From contig NZ_JAENHO010000004.1 of NCBI RefSeq assembly GCF_016785085.1, positions 434,001 to 498,000 on the forward strand: a stretch of 64,000 nt of DNA. Direction: 5' to 3'. This document shows positions 46,943-54,251 of the stretch, one piece after another; the stretch's first letter is position 1, and every line of letters starts with the position of its first letter. The position numbers and the translations under genes were made by a program. The DNA comes from Paractinoplanes lichenicola (GTDB taxonomy: Bacteria > Actinomycetota > Actinomycetes > Mycobacteriales > Micromonosporaceae). The notes beneath the pieces are model-generated. The model had not been told where the DNA came from and did no database searches. It saw nothing but the letters and a program-made list of their open reading frames with translations.

Positions 46943-49075
46943 CTACCTGCTGCCGGCGGCGGGCAGCATCAGCTCCTGGCTGGGCCGCTCCCAGATCACG
47001 CTGGGGTCGTTCAGCTGAGCGCCGTGCCACATCTGCACCTCGATGGTCGGGTCACGCAGCACGCCGTTCTCCACAGTGGCCACGGTTCCGGTGGCCAGGC
47101 TGAAGCCGCGCAGGTTGAGCGCGGTCAGGGAGTTGCCGGGCGGGGGCTTGGCGGGCAGCAGGGCGTCGGCCAGCAGCACCGCGTCCCACGCCGGGATCAG
47201 GTACGTGCCCAGGTCGTTGGCGCGGCACGGGCGGCTGGTCAGCTTGACCGAGGCGTCCAGCGGGCAGGCGTCGGGCAGCTGGCCGTCGACGATCCCGCTG
47301 GCGCGGTCGGCGCAGGCGAAGGGGCGGCCCTCAAGCCGTACGAGGGAACTGTGCTTCTCGATCTGAGCACCCAGGACCCCGTACGCGTCGGGGGTGAGAT
47401 CGGCGCATCCGGGCCCGCCGACGTTGTAGTTGACCGGCCAGTCGGCGGTGCTGACCGCGCGCAGCTGGTAGTTGGCCATGAAGCGGCTCACCGACACGTC
47501 CGCGATCACCAGCCGGGGCCGGGAGTGGCCGCACAGCTCGTTGACGCGCTGCACGAACTCGGCGAAGCGGGTCCAGCGGTCGGCGAAGTAGAGCACGGCC
47601 GGGGGAGCGGTCTTGTCCGACAGGCAGACCGAGTCGTCGAGGCGGTCCAGGGCGGGCACGTGCCGGGCGGTGGCCGGGGCCTGCTCCCGTACGGCGGAAA
47701 GAAGGTCGTTGACCAGCGACGTCGTGTACTGGTCGGTGGGGTTGGGCTGCTGGTAGACGTCGAGCCGGAAGCCCTTCGGGTACGCGTGGGCCAGCCGCTC
47801 GACCGCGTCCTGGGCGTAGCGCAGGTTCGACGGGGCGAGCTGCAGATAGCCGGGCCGGTTGACGAACGGCTCGCCCGGCCCACCCAGGTCGGCCAGCAGG
47901 TTGGGCGCGATGACCGGGATCTGAGCGTCGAGCAGCCGGTTGATCGCCTGCTGGGTGACGTCGCGGCTGTCCCCGCCGCCCACCACGACCACCCGCTCGC
48001 CCAGGGCGGGCCGGCGGTCGATGATCAGCTTGGCCACGTCGTCGGCGTGCGTGACGTCCTGGGTGGCGTCGGCGATGACCACGTGCAGCTTGTGCTCGGT
48101 GGTGTCGTCGATGTGCGACTGGGCGTAGAGCAGGGCCCGCAGCTGGTCGCGCTCGGACGGGTAGTCGCGGCCGTCGGCGCAGCGGGCCGGGTCACCCTTG
48201 AGCGGCTCGCAGGAGAGCGCGCCCAGCCACACGACGGTCAGGTCGCCCCGGCTCAGCGGCTCGTTCTGCTCGAGGATCTTGCGCTGCAGCGTGCTGGTGA
48301 CCGGGTCGCGGCCGAAGGCGTCGGCGGCGAACACGCCCGCGTCGGCCGTGTCGAGCAGGCCGTAGCAGCGGTCGCCGTCCGTGGTCGCCCGCAGCACCGT
48401 GATGCCGGTCGAGGTGGGCAGCGTGTAGCAGTTGTGCACGACGCCGGGCAGCCACTCGGCGCGGGTCCAGCCCAGGAAGCTGATCAGCAGGGTCAGCACG
48501 GCCAGCACGGCGTGGTGGGTGGTGGTCAGCGCGGGCTGGCGGACCAGCGCGACGAGCTTGTCGGAGATGACGATCGGCAGCACGATGGCGGCCACCGAGA
48601 CGCCCAGGGCCCGGGCCTCGGTGCTGCCCGCGAAGATGTCGGCCACGAGCACGGTGGCCAGCGCGAAGATGACGGCGATGCCGCCGAGCAGGGCGACCAG
48701 CTTGAGGTCGGCGGTGAGCAGGGTGGCTACGACGGCCAGCACGACGGCGATCAGGATCGTGCCGACGCCGACGTAGCCGGTGATCGCCGCGTGCACGATC
48801 AGCACCAGCAGGGCCAGCACGGCGGCCTGGCGGGAACGGGAGCGACCCAGCCAGCCGGCCTTGTCCTCCGCCGGGCCCGAGGTCAGCAGCGGTTTGACCC
48901 ACCCGACCAGCCACAGGACACCCCACAGCGCGACCGTGCCGGCCACCACCACGACCACCGCCCACCAGCCGGACGAGCCGGAGAACAGGGCGCGGGCCAG
49001 GATCAGGACGGCCAGGACGACGGCGGCCAGGCGCAGCAGGGTGTCCCCGGTGAGAAGCGCACGCAGATACCGCAT
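46943..49075 (-). CDS. Membrane-anchored receptor-like protein with periplasmic-binding-type domain
   Basis: 710 residues. About seven N-terminal membrane helices (residues ~10-225), then a ~480-residue extracytoplasmic region organised like a type I periplasmic-binding/receptor domain (GITVLRATTDGD, HKLHVVIADATQDVTHADDVAKLIIDRRPALGERVVVVGGGDSRDVTQQAINRLLDAQIPVIAPNL). Several Cys pairs (SCEPLKGDPARC, CADRASG..DACPLD) suggest disulfides. No kinase or cyclase domain is attached, so it must signal through partners. Close to a short upstream gene (28 bp) and upstream of the CHAT gene. Specific function unknown. Confidence 0.82.
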   Translation of the reverse strand: MRYLRALLTGDTLLRLAAVVLAVLILARALFSGSSGWWAVVVVVAGTVALWGVLWLVGWVKPLLTSGPAEDKAGWLGRSRSRQAAVLALLVLIVHAAITGYVGVGTILIAVVLAVVATLLTADLKLVALLGGIAVIFALATVLVADIFAGSTEARALGVSVAAIVLPIVISDKLVALVRQPALTTTHHAVLAVLTLLISFLGWTRAEWLPGVVHNCYTLPTSTGITVLRATTDGDRCYGLLDTADAGVFAADAFGRDPVTSTLQRKILEQNEPLSRGDLTVVWLGALSCEPLKGDPARCADGRDYPSERDQLRALLYAQSHIDDTTEHKLHVVIADATQDVTHADDVAKLIIDRRPALGERVVVVGGGDSRDVTQQAINRLLDAQIPVIAPNLLADLGGPGEPFVNRPGYLQLAPSNLRYAQDAVERLAHAYPKGFRLDVYQQPNPTDQYTTSLVNDLLSAVREQAPATARHVPALDRLDDSVCLSDKTAPPAVLYFADRWTRFAEFVQRVNELCGHSRPRLVIADVSVSRFMANYQLRAVSTADWPVNYNVGGPGCADLTPDAYGVLGAQIEKHSSLVRLEGRPFACADRASGIVDGQLPDACPLDASVKLTSRPCRANDLGTYLIPAWDAVLLADALLPAKPPPGNSLTALNLRGFSLATGTVATVENGVLRDPTIEVQMWHGAQLNDPSVIWERPSQELMLPAAGSR

Positions 49076-49103
49076 CGGCCTCCCTGAGCTACTGAATGGA
49101 CAC

Positions 49104-49772
49104 TCAGGGTAGGAGGAGCTTGCCAGCCTTTCGCGCGGCCCGCAGACCCCGTACGGCCACTGGGTCGCCGCCGCCGGCCAGCCCCTCGAGCCGGCTCAGC
49201 CAGAACGTCCAGCGCGGCAGGTTGTAGCCACCCTCGGAGAGGCCCTCGCGCTCGGCCAGCTCGTGCAGCCGGCCGGGCCCGGGCCCGAAGGTGCGCCGAT
49301 GCCGGGTCGCGGTGGCCAGCTCGGCGCCGCACTGCTCGAACCACTCGACGGCCGCGGGCAGGTGCTCCGACGGTTTGGCGAACGTCTCCAGCGCCGTGCC
49401 GATCGACCACAGCCCGAACAGCGAGAAGTCGACGCCGGCGGCGGTCAGGCGGGCCGCGAAGCTGTTCAGCCGCGTCCACGACTCGACGCTGCGGTCGTCC
49501 GGCGGCACCAGATTCCACTCCTCCCGCATCTGCGCGCCGAACACCGGCAAATCACCGAAAAGCCGCCGCCCACCGATCTTCACACCCTCCACCGCGGTTT
49601 CCCGTACGCCGGTGACCAGCGCGACCAGTTCGTCGAGGCGCTGCTCGTCGGCCTCGGCGGCGGCGTCGGTGACTCCCTGCCACAGCTCCCAGAGCAGGCC
49701 CTCGAGCGTCCGCTCGGTAGCACCCGCCGCGGCCGCCTCCACGATGCCATGTATCGACATATTGAGATGCAT
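49104..49772 (-). CDS. Helical hypothetical protein heading the receptor/CHAT series
   Basis: 222 residues, all-helical, acidic N-terminal half (LLWELWQGVTDAAAEADEQRLDELVALVTG), aromatic centre (SFAARLTAAGVDFSLFGLWSIGTALETF), basic end. Layout resembles DUF3632-type proteins but I am not certain. Soluble. ATG at 49770-49772 or the in-frame ATG 49758-49760; neither has a Shine-Dalgarno, and CATAAA just upstream hints at a leaderless start. First gene of the minus-strand series that leads to the CHAT gene. Confidence 0.75.
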   Translation of the reverse strand: MHLNMSIHGIVEAAAAGATERTLEGLLWELWQGVTDAAAEADEQRLDELVALVTGVRETAVEGVKIGGRRLFGDLPVFGAQMREEWNLVPPDDRSVESWTRLNSFAARLTAAGVDFSLFGLWSIGTALETFAKPSEHLPAAVEWFEQCGAELATATRHRRTFGPGPGRLHELAEREGLSEGGYNLPRWTFWLSRLEGLAGGGDPVAVRGLRAARKAGKLLLP

Positions 49773-49862
49773 GAGATTTTATGATCCCGACCCGAGTCGG
49801 AAACGGAGTTCCGCAAGCGTGCTCACTGTCCGGCTGACCTCTGAACGTTTGAGGAGTGTTCC

Positions 49863-51659
49863 TTGAAACAACGTACCGCTGTGCTGGCCGCCGTCTCCGC
49901 CATCGCGGTGACCGCCGGCCTCACGGCTGCCCCGGCGTCCGCCGCACCCGGCGCCGACGCCGCCCCGGCCGCCGTCGAAGCCTCGCTGGGTGAGGACAAC
50001 CTCCCGCACCCGCTGGGCGAGGAGCGCGAGGCCGCCCGGGCCGAAGCCCTCGAGAAGCTCATCGCGGGCGAGGTCAAGAGCGAGAGCCGTACGGGCTCCG
50101 AAGTGATCAAGCTCGGTCAGGGGCGCTTTGTCGAATATCGCAAGAAGGAGACGAAGACCGACCCGATCCTGACGTTCCTCGTCGAGTTCGGCGACCAGGT
50201 CTATCCGGCCGCCGGTGGCACCGCCGGACCGCTGCACAACCAGATCGCCCAGCCCGACCGGGCCAACGACAACTCGACGATCTGGGCGCCGGACTTCAGC
50301 CCCTCGTACTACAAGAAACTCCTGTTCGACAAGAAGCAGGAGTCGATGACGACGTTCTACTCGAAGCAGTCGGGCGGGCGCTACACGGTCGGCGGGGACG
50401 TCTCGGAGTGGGTCAAGCTGCCCTACAACGCGGCCCGCTACGGCAGCAACGAGATCGGCGAGGACGACGGCTACTGGAACTTCGTCAAGGACAGCGCCAC
50501 CTCCTGGTACGAGTCGCAGGTCGCCGCCGGGAAGACGCCGGCGCAGATCAAGGCGTACCTGAAGACCTTCGACGTGTGGGACCGCGACGACTTCGACAAC
50601 GACGGCGACTTCAACGAGCCGGACGGCTACATCGACCACTTCCAGGCCATCCACTCCGGCGAGGGTGAGGAGGCCGGCGGCGGCGCGCAGGGCACCGACG
50701 CGATCTGGTCGCACCGGTGGTACGCGTACTCCGACCTGGAGGGCACCGCGGGCCCGGCGAACAACCTGGCCGGCGGCGTGCAGATCGGCGACAGCGGCTT
50801 CTGGATCGGCGACTACACGACCGAGCCGGAGAACGGCGGCCTCGGCGTCTTCGCCCACGAGTACGCCCACGACCTGGGCCTGCCCGACCTGTACGACACG
50901 GCCGGCGGCGACAACGGCACCGGCTTCTGGACCCTGATGTCGGCCGGCTCGTGGCTGGGCCGCGGCGCCCCGACGATCGGCTCGACCCCCGGCTACATGG
51001 GCGCCTGGGAGAAGATCTGGCTCGGCTGGTCCAACTTCGTGACCGTCAAGCCCGGCAAGGCCAAATACGTCACCCTGGGCACGGCCGCCAACGGCGAGGG
51101 CGTGCTGCCCCAGGCCGTGGTGGTGCCGCTGGCCGACGGCTCGTACTACGCGGCGGAGTACCGGACGTACACCGGCTACGACGAGGTGCTCAAGACCGGC
51201 CCGTACAACTGGGGCTGGCAGGACACCCGGCCCGACTGGGCGGAGCGCTTCCCCTATCAGGACGGCCTGGTCGTCTGGTATGTGAACCCGGCCGTCGGCA
51301 ACAACAACACGAGCCGCCACCCCGGTACGGGCCTGGCCCTGCCGGTCGACGCGCGCCCCACCCCGATCGTCTTCCCGGACGGGGTCAACCTGGGCAACCG
51401 CCGCCAGCCCTTCGACGCGTCGTTCGGCCTGCAGAAGACCGACCCGGTGACGTTCCACCGCAACGGCGCCGCGGTCTCGGTGCCCCGCCAGCCGGCGATC
51501 CCCGCCTTCGACGACTCGGACCCGCTGCGCTATTGGAACGCCGCCAACCCGCAGAACTCGGTCAAGGTGGCCGGCGCGGGCGTCAAGCTCGAGGTCAAGA
51601 CCCAGATCACCGGCCTGATCCCGCTGATGACCCTGAAGGTCACCCCGCCCAAGGCGTGA
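49863..51659 (+). CDS. Secreted M6 family metalloprotease (immune inhibitor A-like)
   Basis: 598 residues. Sec signal peptide (MKQRTAVLAAVSAIAVTAG..., cleavage near ASA-AP), a propeptide region (~45-110), then the M6 catalytic domain with zinc motif HEYAHDLGLPD (His332, Glu333, His336) and the Met-turn-like WTLMSAGSWLG. Shorter than Bacillus InhA (~790), without an obvious C-terminal binding domain. The start is TTG at 49863, with GAGGAG six bases upstream; no ATG/GTG is better placed. Degrades extracellular proteins. Confidence 0.93.
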   Translation: MKQRTAVLAAVSAIAVTAGLTAAPASAAPGADAAPAAVEASLGEDNLPHPLGEEREAARAEALEKLIAGEVKSESRTGSEVIKLGQGRFVEYRKKETKTDPILTFLVEFGDQVYPAAGGTAGPLHNQIAQPDRANDNSTIWAPDFSPSYYKKLLFDKKQESMTTFYSKQSGGRYTVGGDVSEWVKLPYNAARYGSNEIGEDDGYWNFVKDSATSWYESQVAAGKTPAQIKAYLKTFDVWDRDDFDNDGDFNEPDGYIDHFQAIHSGEGEEAGGGAQGTDAIWSHRWYAYSDLEGTAGPANNLAGGVQIGDSGFWIGDYTTEPENGGLGVFAHEYAHDLGLPDLYDTAGGDNGTGFWTLMSAGSWLGRGAPTIGSTPGYMGAWEKIWLGWSNFVTVKPGKAKYVTLGTAANGEGVLPQAVVVPLADGSYYAAEYRTYTGYDEVLKTGPYNWGWQDTRPDWAERFPYQDGLVVWYVNPAVGNNNTSRHPGTGLALPVDARPTPIVFPDGVNLGNRRQPFDASFGLQKTDPVTFHRNGAAVSVPRQPAIPAFDDSDPLRYWNAANPQNSVKVAGAGVKLEVKTQITGLIPLMTLKVTPPKA

Positions 51660-51668
51660 CCTGGACCG

Positions 51669-51703
51669 GCATCCCCGTCACCGGACCCCGGTGACGGGGA
51701 TGC
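51669..51703. terminator. Perfect 16-bp bidirectional terminator hairpin
   Basis: Arms 51669-51684 and 51688-51703 (GCATCCCCGTCACCGG and its complement) pair perfectly with a 3-base loop, 10 bp after the protease stop. The last codons of the convergent minus-strand gene, including its TGA, are inside the stem. It serves both transcripts. Confidence 0.85.
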
Positions 51704-51878
51704 GCGGCCGGGTGCTGGCGACGACGTTGGCCGCCAGCCGGCCCGAGAAGCGGGTCCACCAGCGGGTGTCCAGGCCGGGCGAGGAGGCGACGACCTGGCG
51801 GAAGACGTCGTCGACGATCGGGGTGGGCAGGGTGACCTCCTGGGCGGCCCAGGCCCGGAGGGTGTCGTCGAGATCCAT
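51678..51878 (-). CDS. Small protein encoded after an ECF sigma factor
   Basis: 66 residues starting MDLDDTLRAWAAQEVTLPTPIVDDVFRQV, ending in a basic stretch. No membrane helix, so not a classical membrane-bound anti-sigma factor, though its first 30 residues could fold like a short anti-sigma helix pair. Start and upstream stop overlap (TGATG). Its stop lies in the terminator hairpin. Role inferred only from position. Confidence 0.7.
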   Translation of the reverse strand: MDLDDTLRAWAAQEVTLPTPIVDDVFRQVVASSPGLDTRWWTRFSGRLAANVVASTRPRIPVTGVR

Positions 51879-52399
51879 CACTGCTCCACGTCGTCGTAGG
51901 TGCTGAGGGCTTCGGCCAGCGTGCGGCGGGCCAGGGAGAGCCGGTAGCGGACGGTGCCGGCCGGGACGCCGAGCGCGGTGGCTATCTCGGCGCTGGTCAG
52001 CCCGCCCGCGGCGGCCAGGGTGAGGGCGACCCGTTGCGGCTCGGGCAGCCGTTTGATCGTCTCGGCCACGACGGCGACCCGTTCCGCGGCGAGCACGGAG
52101 GCGCTCGCGGGCGCGGCCACCTCGACCGGCTCGGCGCGCAGGACGGCGTCGGCCGCGGCCCTCGTACGGGAATGCCTGTGCTCGTCGATCGACAGGTTGC
52201 GGGCGACCGTGAAAAGCCACGCCCGCTGCCCGTCGTCCGCAAGCCCCGACAGCTCGGGGAACCGCCGCCACGCCCGCAGGAACGTCTCCTGCATCAGGTC
52301 GGCGGCCAGCCAGCGGTCGCCGGTGCGCCCGGTGAAGTAGGCGTGGACCGCCGTCCGATGCGCGTCGTAGAGCTCACGGAACTCAGCCCCGCGATCCAT
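51878..52399 (-). CDS. ECF-type RNA polymerase sigma factor
   Basis: 173 residues. Region 2 (FRELYDAHRTAVHAYFTGRTGDRWLAADLMQETFLRAWRRF, LFTVARNLSIDEHR) and region 4 (IKRLPEPQRVALTLAAAGGLTSAEIATALGVPAGTVRYRLSLARRTL) are both complete. ATG at 52397-52399, or the ATG directly before it. It overlaps the end of the beta-repeat gene by 17 bp and the small downstream gene by one base, so all four genes form one operon. No membrane anti-sigma factor is present. Confidence 0.93.
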   Translation of the reverse strand: MDRGAEFRELYDAHRTAVHAYFTGRTGDRWLAADLMQETFLRAWRRFPELSGLADDGQRAWLFTVARNLSIDEHRHSRTRAAADAVLRAEPVEVAAPASASVLAAERVAVVAETIKRLPEPQRVALTLAAAGGLTSAEIATALGVPAGTVRYRLSLARRTLAEALSTYDDVEQ

Positions 52400-53315
52400 C
52401 ATCGACCTGGATCTGCCCGTAGATGTCTGTGGCCAGCACCTGAACGGCGGGCACGGCCGCGGCCGGCGCCAGCACATCACCGAGCACGACGATGTCGGTC
52501 ACGTGCTCGCGCAGCAGGTCGGCCGTGACCCCGGGCCCGATCGTCAGGTCACCCAGGGAGATCAGGCTGACCGGGTGGTCGAGCAGGCGGAAGTAATCCG
52601 GACCGAGCTCGATGTCGTCGAACAGCACCCGGGGGTCGCCGGAGCGATACCAGATCGTCTGGCCCTGGATGTCCATCCGCGTCTCGAGCTCGCCCTGCGC
52701 CGCCTCGGGCGCGATCACCTGCCCGGCCACGAAGATCTGGCCGTAACCGATCGCCCCCACGGCACCGGTGATGATCACCTGTCCGGCCGCGATCAGGATG
52801 TCGCCCGGCTCGCCGCTGTGGTTGGCCAGCGCGCCCCCGGTCAGCCGCACCTGCCCGCTGAGCATCTTGACGTGCGGCCCGGACTGCCCCTCCTGATAGC
52901 GGTAGTAGGTGACCGTCCCGGCCCCGCCTCCGAGCACCCGCCCGAGCGCCGCCTCACTGCCCCGCGGCGCGAACACCGACCCGACCACGCTGATCCGGCT
53001 CGGCAGCTCGCCCGTGACCAGCCCGGTGACCACCAGTACGCCGACCACGACCAGCATCTCGCCCGGCGCCCCGATGCCGTCCCCACCCACCACCAGCGGC
53101 CCGACGTGCACCCTGGCCTTCAGCCCCTCCGGCACATAGATCGTGGCCCCGACGTCCGAGACCGAAATTCCCGCGTACGCCCCGGCCAGCGCCTCGGGCA
53201 GCACGACCGCGCCGACCCCGCTGATCCGGGTGATCGCGGCCAACTGCTCCGGGCTGGTCAGGTGGCTCAGATCGAGCACACCCTGGCCCTCGATCACGCC
53301 TCGCTCGTCGGTCAT
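52383..53315 (-). CDS. Beta-repeat protein of unknown function, operon partner of the ECF sigma factor
   Basis: 310 residues with no signal peptide and almost no helix. Residues ~40-300 are successive short strands with Gly/Val-rich turns (MLVVVGVLVVTGLVTGEL, RISVVGSVFAPRGSEAAL, DILIAAGQVIITGAVGAIG, QIFVAGQVIAPEAAQGEL, VSLISLGDLTIGPGVTADL, DIVVLGDVLAP), spaced ~20-30 residues, suggesting a beta-solenoid reminiscent of bactofilin-like folds. ATG at 53313-53315 overlaps the upstream stop (ATGA), with GGGAG upstream. Could be a scaffold or a sigma-controlling protein. Confidence 0.75.
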   Translation of the reverse strand: MTDERGVIEGQGVLDLSHLTSPEQLAAITRISGVGAVVLPEALAGAYAGISVSDVGATIYVPEGLKARVHVGPLVVGGDGIGAPGEMLVVVGVLVVTGLVTGELPSRISVVGSVFAPRGSEAALGRVLGGGAGTVTYYRYQEGQSGPHVKMLSGQVRLTGGALANHSGEPGDILIAAGQVIITGAVGAIGYGQIFVAGQVIAPEAAQGELETRMDIQGQTIWYRSGDPRVLFDDIELGPDYFRLLDHPVSLISLGDLTIGPGVTADLLREHVTDIVVLGDVLAPAAAVPAVQVLATDIYGQIQVDDGSRG

Positions 53316-53509
53316 CGTGCCACTCCCGCCACGCCACGTCCGGCCTCCGGCCACAGGCGCTCCGCCCCGGCCATCAGCCACTGTGCCAGCACGATCCGAT
53401 GCCGGCCCACCGCTGGTTTGTCATCGCTCTGCGGGCTCCGCTGCCTGAGCTCGGCCTCCCGCTGCAACTCCTTCATCCGCACCGTCGCGAGCAGATAAAC
53501 ATCCATCAT
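53312..53509 (-). CDS. Small protein heading the ECF operon
   Basis: 65 residues starting MMDVYLLATVRMKELQREAE, a charged helix followed by a basic/aromatic tail with AQWLMAGAERLW. No membrane helix. Its TGA overlaps the ATG of the beta-repeat gene (ATGA), so it is translated with it. Unknown family. Confidence 0.68.
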   Translation of the reverse strand: MMDVYLLATVRMKELQREAELRQRSPQSDDKPAVGRHRIVLAQWLMAGAERLWPEAGRGVAGVAR

Positions 53510-53533
53510 CCGTCTCACCCCTCTCACCCAGTA

Positions 53534-53737
53534 CTACGGACGAGCGCGAGAAGTGTTGGGTCCGAATTCCTCGATCAAGCCGACGAGCGCCTCCCGAAGG
53601 TCGTCGAGAGCCGCTTTCTCAGTGCTGCCCTCACCGTGCGCCCCGACGCCGGGCCGCAGTCGCGCGTGAGCACACCAAACGCCGTCCTCGTCCCGCTCCA
53701 CGACAACCGGCACAGCCGACGGATTCTCGAGGTGCAC
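53534..53737 (-). CDS. HicB-like (antitoxin-fold) protein without a HicA partner
   Basis: 67 residues. VPVVVERDEDGVWCAHARLRPG, GVGAHGEGSTEKAALDDLREALVGLIEEFG is the HicB partial RNase-H-like fold without a DNA-binding tail. No HicA-like frame is adjacent on either side, so this is an orphan. I prefer GTG at 53735-53737 to ATG 53743, because TATAGT lies exactly seven bases before the GTG (leaderless pattern), whereas it nearly touches the ATG. Confidence 0.78.
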   Translation of the reverse strand: MHLENPSAVPVVVERDEDGVWCAHARLRPGVGAHGEGSTEKAALDDLREALVGLIEEFGPNTSRARP

Positions 53738-53790
53738 GCGCATGACTATAGTCGTGCGACCACTAGGGACAACCTGATTACGATCCGCGG
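53738..53790. promoter_or_regulatory. Divergent promoter with 10-bp palindrome
   Basis: GACTATAGTC (53744-53753) is a perfect palindrome that contains the minus-strand -10 TATAGT for the HicB-like gene. On the plus strand TACGAT (53779-53784) is exactly six bases before the ATG at 53791. Both genes are thus predicted to be leaderless. Confidence 0.6.
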
Positions 53791-54249
53791 ATGATTGAAG
53801 CGCCCGTGTCGTTGGCCGAGTTGCCTAGGCGTGTCTGGACCGAGGATGAGTGGCGGCGGATCGCGCGGGGTTACACGGCGCGGGACATGGATGAGAAGTG
53901 GGATGTGGCCGTCGAGGGGGCGGTCGCGCATCTGCATCGGAGCTGGACCGGCAATCGGATCTTCGAGGTGACGTTCGAGCCCGTTGCGGGTGGGCGGCGG
54001 ATCTCGGCGGTGACGGTGGAGTCCGATCCGTCGCGCTACCGCCGGAGCGGCGATCGGTACGACTGCGTGCTGATCGAGGTCGTGATCAGCTACTTGCTGC
54101 TCGGGGAGGATGCCGCCGAGCTGCGGGCGGAGCTGGCGGGTGCCGCAGAGCGGCCCGAGCTGATCCTGCATCGCGACATCGGCCTGCGGGGTGAGCCCCG
54201 CGACGGTCTCGCGGGTGACCGGCAGGAGTCTTCACAGATCGAAGAGTGA
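53791..54249 (+). CDS. Conserved-looking hypothetical protein
   Basis: 152 residues. RVWTEDEWRRIARGYTARDMDEKWDVAVEG and LHRSWTGNRIFEVTFEPVAGG form a W/R-rich soluble domain of the kind found in many bacteria as short proteins of unknown function. No signal peptide. ATG at 53791 supported by the -10 hexamer six bases upstream. Its end nearly touches the hexosaminidase start. Confidence 0.75.
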   Translation: MIEAPVSLAELPRRVWTEDEWRRIARGYTARDMDEKWDVAVEGAVAHLHRSWTGNRIFEVTFEPVAGGRRISAVTVESDPSRYRRSGDRYDCVLIEVVISYLLLGEDAAELRAELAGAAERPELILHRDIGLRGEPRDGLAGDRQESSQIEE

Positions 54250-54251
54250 CT

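Noticed and set aside
46466-49087. An 873-codon plus-strand frame across the receptor-like and neighbouring genes
   Set aside because: Composition is that of an antisense shadow (Gly/Arg/Val/Gln-rich, no domains), and it runs through two unrelated minus-strand genes.
53744-54249. HicA toxin partner for the HicB-like protein
   Set aside because: The neighbouring 152-residue protein has no HicA features (no short dsRBD-like fold with catalytic His), and no other small frame fits.
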